Shown here: piece after piece, positions 9,630 to 18,496 of the stretch
Position numbering within the stretch: position 1 is the stretch's first letter
Layout: the number at the start of each line of letters is the position of its first letter
Source of the DNA: Egicoccus halophilus
GTDB lineage: Bacteria > Actinomycetota > Nitriliruptoria > Nitriliruptorales > Nitriliruptoraceae
Direction: 5' to 3'
Length of the DNA: 64,000 bases
NCBI RefSeq assembly: GCF_004300825.1
Contig: NZ_CP036250.1
Coordinates: 2,987,001-3,051,000, forward strand
Made by a program: the position numbers and the translations under genes
The notes under the pieces: model-generated
What the model was told of the DNA's origin: nothing
What the model saw: the letters and a program-made list of their open reading frames with translations, nothing else
The model's database searches: none

Positions 9630-10097
9630 GTGACGAGGCGCAGCGCGGGCCTGCTGGTGTACCGGCAGTCCGACGGCGGCCTCGAGGTCCTGCTCGCGCA
9701 CCTGGGCGGGCCGTTCTTCGCCCGTCGGGACGTCGGCGCGTGGACGCTGCCCAAGGGCGAGTACGAGCCCGACGAGACGCCGTCCTCCGCTGCCCGGCGG
9801 GAGTTCCGCGAGGAGCTCGGGCTCGACCCACCGCACGGGGAGCTGGTCGAGCTCGGCGAGGTCCGTCAGTCGGGCGGCAAGCGGGTGACGGCCTTCGCCG
9901 TGGCCGGTGACCCCGACCCGGACGCGATCGTGCCCGGCACCTTCCTGCTCGAGTGGCCCCGCGGCTCGGGGCACGAACGCGCCTTCCCGGAGGTCGACCG
10001 GGTGGCCTGGTTCGATCCGGACACCGCACGGGCGAAGTTGGTGACGGCCCAGCGGGCCTTCGTCGACCGGCTCGAGGCGCACCTCGCCGGTCGGTGA
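9630..10097 (+). CDS. NUDIX hydrolase
   Basis: 155 residues. NUDIX enzymes hydrolyse nucleoside diphosphates linked to another moiety. The NUDIX box fits GX5EX7REUXEEXGU: it starts at GEYEPDE and ends in REFREELGL, at about residues 45-67. The opening SAGLLVYRQ and the segments WTLPKG and VAWFDPDTARAKL are typical of the Ap4A-hydrolase/MutT-like actinobacterial subgroup. Substrate is not assigned. GTG start with an excellent AAGGAGGAG upstream. It begins a short plus-strand run with the two following genes. Confidence 0.93.
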   Translation: MTRRSAGLLVYRQSDGGLEVLLAHLGGPFFARRDVGAWTLPKGEYEPDETPSSAARREFREELGLDPPHGELVELGEVRQSGGKRVTAFAVAGDPDPDAIVPGTFLLEWPRGSGHERAFPEVDRVAWFDPDTARAKLVTAQRAFVDRLEAHLAGR

Positions 10098-10200
10098 CGG
10101 CCGCGGCCGACCTCCGGTGCGACAGGCGGCGTGACGCCCCGCCGGTCGGACACGGCGCAGCAGCCACCGGGACCCGCTCAGCACCTACGGTCGCCGGACG

Positions 10201-11085
10201 ATGCAGACCTTCCTGCCCTTCGCCGACTTCGCCGCCAGCGCCGCGGTGCTCGACGACCGTCGTCTGGGCAAGCAGCGGGTCGAGACCCTGCAGATCCTGC
10301 GGGCGCTGCACCTCGAGGGCTACGGCTGGCGACGGCATCCCGCCGTGACCATGTGGCACGGGCACACCCCGGCACTGGTGGCCTACGGGATCGCGATGGT
10401 CGACGCGTGGGTCGCGCGTGGGTACGCCGACACCACCCGCGCCCTCATCGCCGAGTTCGTCCACCCCGACGACCCGCCGGACCAGCAGCTGCTGGCCCGC
10501 CAGGACCGGCTCCCACCGTGGCTGGGCGACGAGGCCGTGCACCGTTCCCACCGATCGGCGCTCCTGCGCAAGGAACCGGCGTCCTACCGGCCCCACTTCG
10601 GTGACGATCCCGACGACCTCGACTACCACTGGCCCGAGCCGCCGGCGCCACCCGCGCTCCCCGGCGACCGGGTCGCGTGGGTGGTACGCGCCCCGCTGGA
10701 GGCCGGCAGACTGGCCGTACCCGTGGCGCCGGGCGAGCTGCCGTGGACGCCGCTGGACGCCCGCAGCGGCCGTATCACCAAGCGGCTGCGGCAGGCCGCC
10801 CGGCTGGTCGACGAGATCGCCGAGGGCGACGGCGTGGTGGTGCCCGACGGCGACGAGCTCGACCTCGCCGTCGTCCGGGGCCCCCACCGGGTCGAGGACC
10901 ACCGGCACGTCCGGCCGGTACGTCGGGTGGGCCGGCTGGCACGCGCCGCCCTCGACTTCCCCGCCGCCCTGCAGGACCCCCAGGTCGTGTTCGCCCTCCA
11001 CGACGAACCGGCCGTGGCCGCGGCACTGGCCGCGGCCGGTCCGGACGGTGCGACGACGTCCTCCCCTGCGTCCGGAGTCGGATGA
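10201..11085 (+). CDS. MSMEG_6728-family / pyrimidine dimer DNA glycosylase-like protein
   Basis: 294 residues. The N-terminal about 150 residues (MQTFLPFADFAASAAVLDDRRLGKQRVETLQILRAL... HPAVTMWHGH) match the actinobacterial MSMEG_6728 family, which is assigned to the pyrimidine-dimer DNA glycosylase (T4 endonuclease V-like) superfamily. A role in UV damage repair is inferred from that family assignment, not shown. The C-terminal about 130 residues (from APPALPGDRVAWVVRAP) form an Arg- and Val-rich extension that I do not recognise. The stop overlaps the start of the next gene (ATGA), so the two are translationally coupled. Confidence 0.8.
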   Translation: MQTFLPFADFAASAAVLDDRRLGKQRVETLQILRALHLEGYGWRRHPAVTMWHGHTPALVAYGIAMVDAWVARGYADTTRALIAEFVHPDDPPDQQLLARQDRLPPWLGDEAVHRSHRSALLRKEPASYRPHFGDDPDDLDYHWPEPPAPPALPGDRVAWVVRAPLEAGRLAVPVAPGELPWTPLDARSGRITKRLRQAARLVDEIAEGDGVVVPDGDELDLAVVRGPHRVEDHRHVRPVRRVGRLARAALDFPAALQDPQVVFALHDEPAVAAALAAAGPDGATTSSPASGVG

Positions 11086-11993
11086 TGACGCTCGACCTGC
11101 GCGGCGTGTTCGTCGCCCTCGTGACCCCGCTCGACGAGCACCGGCAGCTCGACCATGCCGACGTCGGCGCGCTGTTGCACCGTGCGGCCGACGACGGGCT
11201 CGCCGGCGTGCTGGTGGCCGGCACCACCGGCGAGGGCACCCTGCTCGAACCGACCCAGCGGGCCGCACTGACCCGCACCGCCCGCACCAACGCCGAGGAG
11301 CTCGCGGTCGCCGGCACGACCCGCCGGCCGCTGGTGCTCGCCGGCGCGAGCGGACCCAGCCCGGCGGCGCTGCACGCCGACGTCGAGCAGCTGGCCGAGG
11401 CCGGCGCCGATGCCGTGCTCGTCCTCGCGCCGCACACCTACCCGCTGACGCCCGAGGAACTCGTCGACGTCCACCTCGAGGTCGCCGAGCAGGCCGCGGT
11501 ACCGACCCTGGTCTACCACCTGCCCCAGCTGACCGGGTCGGCGCTGACCGCCGACGCACTCGCCGAACTGGCGGCGCATCCGAACATCGTGGGCATCAAG
11601 GACTCCTCCTCCGACGCCGAACGGCGGGCCGCATTCGTCGCCGCGGTCGTCGACCGCGACCTCGCGGTGCTCAGCGGCCACGGGCCGAGCCTGCACGCGG
11701 CCCTGCGCGACGGGGCGAGCGGGTCGATCACCGCCATCGCCAACGTCCGGCCCCGGCAGGTGGTGCGCCTGCACGCCGCTGTGGCCGACGGCGACCACGA
11801 CACCGCCGCGCAGGTTCAACGCACGCTCGCCCGGACCGAAGCGGCCCTCGGCGCCCTGCAGGCCTCGCTGCCGGCCGTGATCAAGGCCGCCCTGCAACTC
11901 GACGGGCTGGTCACCGAACGCTGGTGCCGTCCACCGCTGCGGTCGGTGCCACCCGCACGCCTCGATGCCGTCCGGAGCGCGTTGCTGCGCTGA
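11082..11993 (+). CDS. Dihydrodipicolinate synthase / N-acetylneuraminate lyase family aldolase
   Basis: 303 residues, TIM-barrel class I aldolase. The pyruvate-binding loop is VAGTTGEGTLLEP, the Schiff-base lysine lies in IVGIKDSSSD and the catalytic tyrosine in PTLVYHLPQLTG. The family condenses or cleaves pyruvate adducts. Whether this is DapA for lysine synthesis or a sugar-acid aldolase cannot be told; the YHLPQLTG variant and the lack of other lysine genes nearby argue for caution. It starts inside the preceding gene (ATGA overlap). An in-frame ATG at 11085 is an equally good start. Confidence 0.88.
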   Translation: MMTLDLRGVFVALVTPLDEHRQLDHADVGALLHRAADDGLAGVLVAGTTGEGTLLEPTQRAALTRTARTNAEELAVAGTTRRPLVLAGASGPSPAALHADVEQLAEAGADAVLVLAPHTYPLTPEELVDVHLEVAEQAAVPTLVYHLPQLTGSALTADALAELAAHPNIVGIKDSSSDAERRAAFVAAVVDRDLAVLSGHGPSLHAALRDGASGSITAIANVRPRQVVRLHAAVADGDHDTAAQVQRTLARTEAALGALQASLPAVIKAALQLDGLVTERWCRPPLRSVPPARLDAVRSALLR

Positions 11994-12012
11994 GGCGCCG
12001 GGTCTCCGTCGC

Positions 12013-12636
12013 TCAGCGACCGTCGGCGGCCTGGTCGAAGAAGGCGAGTTCGAGCGCCATGGCCCGGCGGTAGTTGGTCGCGACCCGCGGGTCGGCAGCG
12101 TCGGCCTGGGCGTCGAGCAGGTCCTCGAGTGTGGTGGCGAGGTCCTCGAACGCCTCGGAGGCGTAGGTGTCGACCCACTCGCGGTACGGGCCGTCGGCCG
12201 CGGTGTCGGGCGCCAACGCCTGCCCCAGGGCGGCGTACAGGCGCATGCAGGGGGTCATGGCCGCCAGGATCGGGCCGACCGGTGCCGACCAGGCCACCCG
12301 GAGCAGGAAGTCGGTGTAGGCGGACGTCGCCGCGGCGGGCTCGGGCTCGAGATCGGCGCCCCACCGCTCGGCGTAGCCGCGGTGCAACCGCAGTTCGTCG
12401 ACCACCCCGTCGAGCAGCTGGCGCAGGGCGTCCATCGTCGCGGTGTCGGGAGCCTTGGCGATGGCCAGCGCGTAGGCCCGGGCGAAGGCCTGCAGGAACC
12501 AGGCGTCCTGCTCGACGTAGAACACGAAGCGGTCGCGGGCGAGTTCGCCCGAGGCGATGCCACGCACGAACGGGTGGTCCCGGCAGGCGTTCACCAGGTC
12601 GTCGCTGGCACGCAGCAGGGCGTCGGAGGTCGTCAT
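12013..12636 (-). CDS. tenA: TenA family thiaminase II / salvage protein
   Basis: 207 residues, all-helical. TenA hydrolyses aminopyrimidine derivatives in thiamine salvage. Diagnostic segments are HPFVRGIASGELARDRFVFYVEQDAWFL at the N-terminus, LAAMTPCMRLYAALG carrying the catalytic cysteine, and a C-terminal ALELAFFDQA helix with the acidic residue. The protein is of normal length. No thiamine gene or TPP-like leader is visible in the 70 bp upstream. It is convergent with the aldolase gene and precedes pgl on the same strand, without an obvious functional link. Confidence 0.9.
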   Translation of the reverse strand: MTTSDALLRASDDLVNACRDHPFVRGIASGELARDRFVFYVEQDAWFLQAFARAYALAIAKAPDTATMDALRQLLDGVVDELRLHRGYAERWGADLEPEPAAATSAYTDFLLRVAWSAPVGPILAAMTPCMRLYAALGQALAPDTAADGPYREWVDTYASEAFEDLATTLEDLLDAQADAADPRVATNYRRAMALELAFFDQAADGR

Positions 12637-12706
12637 GGGCACACCCTGCCACAGCCGGTTCCCGCGTGCCCACCCAGCCGGCTCGTCCGGCGACGCGTGC
12701 CCCGTC

Positions 12707-13402
12707 TCACGCGCTGTGCACTCCGGCGGCCGCCGGCGGATCGAGGAAGAGCACGGCACCGTCACGCCGCAACCGTCCGGCCACGAGGTCGCCACCGCCG
12801 CCGGCCAGGGTGGCGGCCACCACGGCCTTGTCACCACCGGTCACCAGCCAGAACCGCTCCCGCGCCGCGTCGAGCACCGGACGGGTCAACGTCAGGCGCC
12901 GGTGCCCCTGGTAGGTGCCGGTGCGGACGACCTCGCGATCGACGACCTCGACCGCCGGGTCCCCGGGCACGAGCGAGGCGGTGTGCCCGTCGCTGCCCAG
13001 CCCGAGCAGGACGACGTCGAGCACCGGTGGCGCGCCCGCCACCGTCCGCAGCACGTCGGCGTACCCGGCGGCGGCCGCGTCGAGGTCGTCGGCCTCGACC
13101 GGAAGGGCGTGCGCCTGCGCCGCGGGGAGCGGCACGTGGTCGAGCAGCGCCGCCCGCAGCCCGGTCAGGTTGCGGGCCGGGTCCCCGTCGGGGGCGACCC
13201 GCTCGTCGACCTGGAACACGTGCAGTCGGTCCCACGGCACGGGTTGGGCGGCGAGTCGGGCCAGCAGCCGTCCCGGCGTGCGACCGCCGCTGACCGCCAG
13301 CGTCGCCTGACCGCGGGCCTGCGCGGCCGCGCGCAGCGACGCGGCGACCCGACCCGCGACGTGGTCGGCGAGGACCGCCGGTGCCAGGATCTCGATCCGC
13401 AT
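12707..13402 (-). CDS. pgl: 6-phosphogluconolactonase
   Basis: 231 residues. It hydrolyses 6-phosphogluconolactone in the oxidative pentose phosphate pathway. Motifs are LAVSGGRTPGRLLARLA for phosphate binding, FQVDERVAPDGDPARNL, and DVVLLGLGSDGHTASLVPG with the catalytic His. The ATG overlaps the stop of zwf (TGATG), so translation is coupled to the preceding step of the same pathway. Length is normal. Confidence 0.95.
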   Translation of the reverse strand: MRIEILAPAVLADHVAGRVAASLRAAAQARGQATLAVSGGRTPGRLLARLAAQPVPWDRLHVFQVDERVAPDGDPARNLTGLRAALLDHVPLPAAQAHALPVEADDLDAAAAGYADVLRTVAGAPPVLDVVLLGLGSDGHTASLVPGDPAVEVVDREVVRTGTYQGHRRLTLTRPVLDAARERFWLVTGGDKAVVAATLAGGGGDLVAGRLRRDGAVLFLDPPAAAGVHSA

Positions 13403-14817
13403 CAGCCGCCGCCGTCGACGACCGGGTCGTGCCAGTGGTCGGCGCCGGGAAACAGCCCGTCGGCGGCCGCGGGGCCGAAGCTGCCCGGTCGGTAGAGGTG
13501 GGTCGCCGGCGGGGACTCCAGCACCGGGGCGAGGATACGCCAGGACTCCTCGACGGCGTCGGCACGGGCGAACAACCGCTGGTCGCCCTCCATCGCATCG
13601 CCGAGCAGCCGGGCGTAGGCGTCGTCGCGTGGGCCGTCCCGGTGCGGGTCGTAGGCGTAGGCGAGGTCGATCGGTCGGCTGTGCAGTTCCTCGCCGGGCT
13701 GCTTGGTCTGCACGGTCCAGGTCAGCTGCTCGTCGGGTTTGACCCGGAACCGCAGGTGGTTGGGATGTGGCGGACCGCCGTCGCTGGGCGCGAAGAACAG
13801 CCGGGGTGGCCGCTTGAACTCGACCACGATCTCGGTGGCGGTGACCGCCAGCGACTTGCCGGCCCGCAGGTAGAAGGGCACACCCGCCCAGCGCCAGTTG
13901 TCGACCAGGACCCGCGCCGCCACGAACGTCTCGGTGTCGGAGTCGGCCGCGACGCCGGGCTCGTCGCGGAACCCGTCGACCTGACCACGCACGACCGCGT
14001 CGGGACGCAGGTCCGGCATGGCCCGCAGCACCTTGAACCGCTCGTCGCGGAAGGCGGCGGCGTCCGAGCCACCCGGGGGTTCCATCGCCAACAGCGTCAG
14101 CAGTTCGAACAGGTGGTTCTGCACCACGTCGCGCAGCGTGCCGACCTCGTCGTAGAAGCCGCCCCGACCCTCCACCCCGAAGTCCTCGGCCATCGTGATC
14201 TGCACGTGGTCGACGTACTGCCGGTTCCAGATCGGCTCCAGGAACACGTTGGCGAACCGCAGCACGAGCAGGTCGAGCACCTCCTCCTTGCCCAGGAAGT
14301 GGTCGATGCGGAACACCTGCGACTCGTCGAACCGCGCCAGCACGCACGCGTTGAGCCGCCGGGCCGAGGCCAGGTCCCGACCGAAGGGCTTCTCCACCAC
14401 CACCCGCGCGGCGTGGGCGAGTCCCGCGTCGGCGATGCCGCCGACCACGGTCTCGAACACGCTGGGCGGGACGGCGAGGTAGAACAACGGCCGACGCGCC
14501 CCGTCCAACGCCGTGCGCAGACGGGCGTAGGTGTCCGGGTCGCGGTACTCGCCACCGACGTAGCGCAGCGCCGCCGACAGCCGCTCCCAGGCCGCGGCGC
14601 GCGCCGGCGTCGAGGTGTCGAGCTCACTCGCGGCGTGGTCGCGCAACCGTGCGACGTCCCACGGCGAGCGACCGATGCCGACCACCACCGGCGGGAGCCG
14701 GTCGAGCTCCGCCAGCCGGTGCAGGGCCGGGAACAACTTCTTGCGCGCCAGGTCCCCGGTGGCGCCGAAGAGCACCAGGGCGTCGCTGGTGCCGGTGTCG
14801 TCGCGCGGCGGGGTCAC
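13402..14817 (-). CDS. zwf: Glucose-6-phosphate dehydrogenase
   Basis: 471 residues. It oxidises glucose-6-phosphate to 6-phosphogluconolactone with NADP. The N-terminal Rossmann motif is [19 protein letters not shown], the conserved EKPFGRDL follows, and the substrate signature RIDHFLGKE lies near residue 165. The C-terminal catalytic half ([24 protein letters not shown]) is complete. GTG start preceded by GGAGGAG. It forms a two-gene operon with pgl. No opcA, tal or tkt is adjacent, unlike the usual actinobacterial tkt-tal-zwf-opcA-pgl cluster. Confidence 0.96.
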   Translation of the reverse strand: MTPPRDDTGTSDALVLFGATGDLARKKLFPALHRLAELDRLPPVVVGIGRSPWDVARLRDHAASELDTSTPARAAAWERLSAALRYVGGEYRDPDTYARLRTALDGARRPLFYLAVPPSVFETVVGGIADAGLAHAARVVVEKPFGRDLASARRLNACVLARFDESQVFRIDHFLGKEEVLDLLVLRFANVFLEPIWNRQYVDHVQITMAEDFGVEGRGGFYDEVGTLRDVVQNHLFELLTLLAMEPPGGSDAAAFRDERFKVLRAMPDLRPDAVVRGQVDGFRDEPGVAADSDTETFVAARVLVDNWRWAGVPFYLRAGKSLAVTATEIVVEFKRPPRLFFAPSDGGPPHPNHLRFRVKPDEQLTWTVQTKQPGEELHSRPIDLAYAYDPHRDGPRDDAYARLLGDAMEGDQRLFARADAVEESWRILAPVLESPPATHLYRPGSFGPAAADGLFPGADHWHDPVVDGGG

Positions 14818-14951
14818 CGCGCTCCTCCGTGGTGCCGTACCGCTGACGTTCGCATCGTGGTTGCCGTCCGGGTCGTCTGGTGGCGAGGTGCCGACGCGAC
14901 CCTAGGAGAACCGCAGCGATCCACGGCGGCGAACACGTCGGACCACACGAG

Positions 14952-14980
14952 GGCGGACCGCAGCAGCGCTGCGGTCCGCC
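14952..14980 (-). terminator. Hairpin terminator after the 15019-15447 gene
   Basis: A perfect 12-bp inverted repeat, GGCGGACCGCAG and CTGCGGTCCGCC, with a 5-nt loop CAGCG. It lies about 40 bp downstream of the minus-strand membrane protein gene and upstream of zwf. There is no U-tract, as is usual in such GC-rich genomes. Confidence 0.7.
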
Positions 14981-15018
14981 TCGTCGGAGCGTCGTCGTGG
15001 CGGACGCGTGCTGGTCGG

Positions 15019-15447
15019 TCAGCCGCCGACGCCGTCCTGGACGTCGTCACCGAGGTCCTGGGCGTCCTGCTCCACCTCGGTCACCCCGTCGTCGACGTCG
15101 GTGACCTCCGCGGTCGTGGTGATCCCGGCGATCCCGAGGACCAGTCCGAGGCCACCGAGGACCATGCCGGCGATGGACAGGTTGGTACCGGGCGTGCCGG
15201 CCTGCTCACCGGTCTGCTCCTTGGCACGCCGCCACGCCGCGAAGCCGGCAGCCAGGGTGACGAGCCCGAGCACGAGCGCGATCACCCCCATCAGCGTCGG
15301 ATACAGCCCGGAGACGGAGGCGACACCCGCGATGGCGGCCAGGACACCCAGTCCCGTGGCGCTGCCGGCGGTGCGCTTGGTCGCAGGGTCCTCGACCGCG
15401 ACGTTGCCGTGGCGTCGATCCCGGTCGGGCGTCGGGTGGGTACTCAT
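15019..15447 (-). CDS. Small DUF4190-like membrane protein
   Basis: 142 residues. After a polar 28-residue N-terminus there are three membrane segments: about 30-48 (ATGLGVLAAIAGVASVSGL), 50-68 (PTLMGVIALVLGLVTLAAG) and 91-110 (SIAGMVLGGLGLVLGIAGI). An acidic C-terminal tail rich in DD and DV follows. The spacing resembles DUF4190-type proteins, whose function is unknown. Good ribosome binding site (GGAGAGG) before ATG 15447. It stands alone between zwf and a divergent lipoprotein gene. Confidence 0.7.
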   Translation of the reverse strand: MSTHPTPDRDRRHGNVAVEDPATKRTAGSATGLGVLAAIAGVASVSGLYPTLMGVIALVLGLVTLAAGFAAWRRAKEQTGEQAGTPGTNLSIAGMVLGGLGLVLGIAGITTTAEVTDVDDGVTEVEQDAQDLGDDVQDGVGG

Positions 15448-15614
15448 CGGTGTTCCTCTCCGATTTCGGCGGGTTCGGGCGGGCAGGTACGTGTCCCAGC
15501 GTGGGAAGTGGCGCTGCCGGTCGCGGGTGCCCGTACGGGAAGTCGCCGCCCTCGGCTGGTCCCTGTCCGATGCGCCAGGCCTGCCACAGCACGTCGCGTC
15601 GGCTGGCTATCTTC

Positions 15615-16724
15615 GTGATCCCCGCCGTCAGGTCCTTGGCCCTGTTGCGTCTGCGTCTGCTGTGCTGCCTGCTGCTCGCCGTGGTGACCGCCGCGTGCGG
15701 CCTGCTGAGCGATTCCGTCACGTTCCAGGCACCCGAACCGGGCGACCCGGCCGCCACCCCGCAGGCGACGAGCACGCCGACCGACGAGGCGGCACCGGCG
15801 CCCACGACCGCCCCACAGCAGCCCCGCACGGACGGCACGGACGACGAGGCCGGGCCGGTACTTCCACCCGCGCCCGAAATGCCGCCGCCCTACGAGCTGC
15901 ACCCGGACGAGACGCATCCCAACGCCAAGGCGCTGGGCGCGGAGGTGGCACAGACCCTGACCACCTACGGTCCCGACGAGACCTTCGAGGACGTGACCGG
16001 ACGGCTCGCCGACGGCGCGACCCGTGAGCGTCTCGCCGAGGAGGCGGCCGGCCTGTACCACCCCGACGCGTGGTCACGGGGAGAGGTCGTCTACCCGCAG
16101 TTCGGTGGCCTGACCGCCGATCGGGCCTCGATCATGGTCGTGCTGCGCCAGACGATCGGCGAACCCGGCGCCGACGAGGCGCGCACCGAGGTGCGCACGA
16201 TCGACGTGCGGCTGCGCCTGCGCGAGGACGTGTGGCTGCTCGAGGGGATCGCGTCGGACGGCGGGGTGCCGGTGCCCCGACCCGACGACCTGCCCGAGGA
16301 GGCCGTCGCCGTCCTCGACGACGAGCGCATCGAACTGCCCGACTCCTCGCGGTGGGACATCCACCGCGGTGCGACCGAGCCCGAGCTGCTCGAGCTGCTC
16401 ACGCGCCTGGCCGACGAGGTCGGTGACGTCGGCGTGGTGGTGCTCGAGACGGGACATCCCTACCACGTGTTCGGCACCGACCGGATGAGTGACCACCTGC
16501 GAGGCCGGGCCGTCGACATCCACCGCCTGGGTGGCGAGCTGGTCATCGAGGGTCACACGTCGCTGGAGTCGGAGACGCGCCGGGTCGTGGAGTGGCTCTA
16601 CGACGAGCCGTCCCGGCCGATCATCGGCAGCCCGTGGGCCCTCGACGGCTACGGCGGACGCTCCTTCACCGACGCGGTGCACCTCGACCACGTGCACGCG
16701 GCGGTGCGACCGCGACGCGACTGA
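15615..16724 (+). CDS. Predicted lipoprotein with M15-like (D-Ala-D-Ala peptidase-type) C-terminal domain
   Basis: About 369 residues from GTG 15615; the start is unresolved, since ATG 15570 is in frame and neither has a clear ribosome binding site. A signal segment (LLRLRLLCCLLLAVVTAACG) ends in a lipobox-like cysteine and is followed by a Thr/Pro/Gln-rich linker. A middle domain of about 150 residues has no recognised family. The C-terminal about 110 residues carry SDHLRGRAVDIHRLGG and DAVHLDHVHAAVRP. These are the H-x6-D and H-x2-H zinc ligands of the VanY/M15 carboxypeptidase fold. A role in peptidoglycan cleavage at the cell surface is inferred from these motifs; the middle domain may target or regulate it. 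Confidence 0.7.
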   Translation: MIPAVRSLALLRLRLLCCLLLAVVTAACGLLSDSVTFQAPEPGDPAATPQATSTPTDEAAPAPTTAPQQPRTDGTDDEAGPVLPPAPEMPPPYELHPDETHPNAKALGAEVAQTLTTYGPDETFEDVTGRLADGATRERLAEEAAGLYHPDAWSRGEVVYPQFGGLTADRASIMVVLRQTIGEPGADEARTEVRTIDVRLRLREDVWLLEGIASDGGVPVPRPDDLPEEAVAVLDDERIELPDSSRWDIHRGATEPELLELLTRLADEVGDVGVVVLETGHPYHVFGTDRMSDHLRGRAVDIHRLGGELVIEGHTSLESETRRVVEWLYDEPSRPIIGSPWALDGYGGRSFTDAVHLDHVHAAVRPRRD

Positions 16725-16744
16725 GTCAGTAGCGGAGCGGTCGC

Positions 16745-17023
16745 TCAGTCCTCGGCGACCAGCTCGGCGTACTCGGGGTGGCGTTCGATCCAGCCGGCGA
16801 CGAACTGGCACTGGGGATCGACCCGGAGGCCGTCGCGGCGGGCGTCGTCGAGGGCCCGTCGGGCGAGCCCGCCACCGATGCCGCGTCCCTCGGCGGCCTC
16901 GTCCACCTTCGTGTGCAGCAGTCGCAGCGTGCCCGCCTCCTGCGCGAAGGTGAGCTCGCCGACCTCGCGGCCGTCGTCGCTGGCCACGTAGCGCTGGCCG
17001 TCCGGGTCGCGTTCGATGTCCAC
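16745..17023 (-). CDS. Small YjdJ-type GNAT family N-acetyltransferase-like protein
   Basis: 92 residues, the compact single-domain GNAT subgroup with domain-only length. It has strands around GREVGELTFAQEAGTLRLLHTKV, the acetyl-CoA loop EAAEGRGIGGGLARRAL and the closing CQFVAGWIERHPEYAEL, which contains the CxFVxxWIxRHPEY motif diagnostic of this subgroup. Target unknown. GTG 17023 is chosen because GAGGAAGG precedes it and family members are about 90-100 residues long; upstream sequence in frame is Pro/Arg-rich and unlike the family. Convergent with the lipoprotein gene. Confidence 0.85.
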   Translation of the reverse strand: MDIERDPDGQRYVASDDGREVGELTFAQEAGTLRLLHTKVDEAAEGRGIGGGLARRALDDARRDGLRVDPQCQFVAGWIERHPEYAELVAED

Positions 17024-17056
17024 TGACGGTGCCTTCCTCGCCCGGGGGCGGTGCCT

Positions 17057-17090
17057 GGGCGGTGTCTGGGGCGGTGTCTGGGGCGGTGTC
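17057..17090. repeat. 12-bp tandem repeat upstream of the GNAT gene
   Basis: The unit GGGCGGTGTCTG occurs at 17057-17068 and 17069-17080, with a partial third copy to 17090. It lies in the 174-bp gap between the GNAT start and the LigD-polymerase stop. No function is evident. Confidence 0.7.
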
Positions 17091-17197
17091 GCGGGCACCC
17101 TACGGCGACGATGTGGGACGTCCTCGGCCGTTCGCCCACCCGGCTGCGGCACCTCCGTCCCGACCACCACCGCACGGAAGACGCGGACGGCGACGGA

Positions 17198-18217
17198 CTA
17201 CGCGTCGCGCTCGGCGCGGGCGCGACTCGGCGCGACCCGGGGCGGCTCGTCGGGCATCTTCGGGTAGACCGGCGGCCAGGGCGCGTCGTGCAGGCCGGCC
17301 TCCCGGTCGCGTTCGTGCAGTGCGAGCAACGGCGCGAGCGACTGCGGACGGGTGTACATCGGCGCCCACGGATCCCCGTCGGCGGCGACGCGGGCCGGCA
17401 CGCTGGCGATCGTCAGGCCGTCGGGGTCGACGTCGTCGAGCTCGTCCCAGGCGAACGGCGTGGAGACCTGCGCTCCCGGTCGGGCGCGGACGCACCAGGC
17501 CCCGAACACGGTCTTGTGCGGGGCGTTCTGGTTGTAGTCGACGAAGATGCGCTCGCCGCGTTCCTCCTTCCACCAGGCGGCGGTGAGCAGGTCCGGACGT
17601 CGGCGCTCGAGCTCACGGGCGACGGCGACCGCCGCCTGACGCACCTGGTAGCTGTCGTACTCGGGGACCAGTCGGAGGTAGACGTGGATGCCGCGCTTGC
17701 CGGTCGTCTTCGGGTAACCGACCAGGCCGAACTCCTCGAGCAGCCCGCGCAGCTCGCGGGCCGCCTCGCGCGCGGTGTCGAAGTCGGTACCCGGTTGCGG
17801 GTCGAGGTCCAGGCGCAACTCGTCGGCGTGGTCGGGGTCGGCGGCGGTCAGTGCCCACACGTGGAAGCCGAGGCAGCCGAGGTTGACCGCCCAGGCGACG
17901 TGCGCCAGGTCGGCGGCGACCAGGGCCTGCGAGGTGGTCCCGTTGACGGTGCTGACCGTGGTCGTGGTCAACCACGCCGGGGCGGACTTCGGCACCCGTT
18001 TCTGGAAGAAGCTCGACCCGTCGGCGCCGTTCGGATGGCGCTGGAGCAGGACCGGCCGCCCGCCCATGGCGGCGAGCAGCGGCGCCGCGACGGCCTCGTA
18101 GTAGCGGATCAGGTCGCGCTTGGTCTCCCCGCGTTCGGCGAAGAACACCTTGTCTGGGCTCGAGACCCGGACCTCGCGCCCGGCGAGATCGATCGTGGTG
18201 GCGGCGGCGTCGCTCAT
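17198..18217 (-). CDS. LigD polymerase-domain protein (NHEJ primase/polymerase)
   Basis: 339 residues consisting only of the archaeo-eukaryotic primase-type polymerase domain of LigD. It would fill in and remodel ends during Ku-dependent repair. The catalytic DxD is in ELRLDLDPQPGTDF and the third acidic residue in IFVDYNQNAPHKT; the phosphate-binding GKRGIHVYLRL is also present. The adjacent VSSPDKVFF start is typical. No ligase or phosphoesterase domain is fused and none lies adjacent, so this belongs to a split LigD system. ATG 18217 is used. A strong hairpin (18255-18288) separates it from the upstream CHAT module. Confidence 0.92.
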   Translation of the reverse strand: MSDAAATTIDLAGREVRVSSPDKVFFAERGETKRDLIRYYEAVAAPLLAAMGGRPVLLQRHPNGADGSSFFQKRVPKSAPAWLTTTTVSTVNGTTSQALVAADLAHVAWAVNLGCLGFHVWALTAADPDHADELRLDLDPQPGTDFDTAREAARELRGLLEEFGLVGYPKTTGKRGIHVYLRLVPEYDSYQVRQAAVAVARELERRRPDLLTAAWWKEERGERIFVDYNQNAPHKTVFGAWCVRARPGAQVSTPFAWDELDDVDPDGLTIASVPARVAADGDPWAPMYTRPQSLAPLLALHERDREAGLHDAPWPPVYPKMPDEPPRVAPSRARAERDA

Positions 18218-18254
18218 GACCGGCACGCTAGTCCCCCGGGCGACCGAGGGAGCC

Positions 18255-18288
18255 GGGAGCGCCGGACCTGGCTCGGTCCGGCGCTCCC
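18255..18288 (-). terminator. Strong hairpin terminator of the CHAT-sigma operon
   Basis: A perfect 14-bp stem, GGGAGCGCCGGACC and GGTCCGGCGCTCCC, with loop TGGCTC. It lies about 210 bp downstream of the last gene of the minus-strand module and 38 bp before the LigD-polymerase start. It marks the end of the CHAT-sigma-small protein transcription unit. Confidence 0.75.
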
Positions 18289-18496
18289 GCCGATCGATGC
18301 GATCGGCCGCCCCCGGTCCGGTCTGCCCCCAGTCCGGACCGCCCCCAGGATGGTGCGCGTGCGAGTGGCCCGAACCGCCGGTCCCCACGGCGGCCCCTGT
18401 CGGGCACCTCACGTGGAGGAACCGCAACCGTGGGCGGTGATACCACCCCGCCGGATCCGTGCGATGACCGCTCACCGATCCACGAAAGGCGCTCGC

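Noticed and set aside
7465-11559. A 1,364-codon open frame on the minus strand running through several genes
   Set aside because: Only its first part (7465-8355) is a real protein. The rest is Arg/Ala/Gly-rich antisense of the aminotransferase, NUDIX, MSMEG_6728-like and aldolase genes, an artefact of high GC.
12637-12706. TPP riboswitch before tenA
   Set aside because: The 70-bp upstream gap is too short and lacks the CUGAGA and ACCUGA-type conserved elements.
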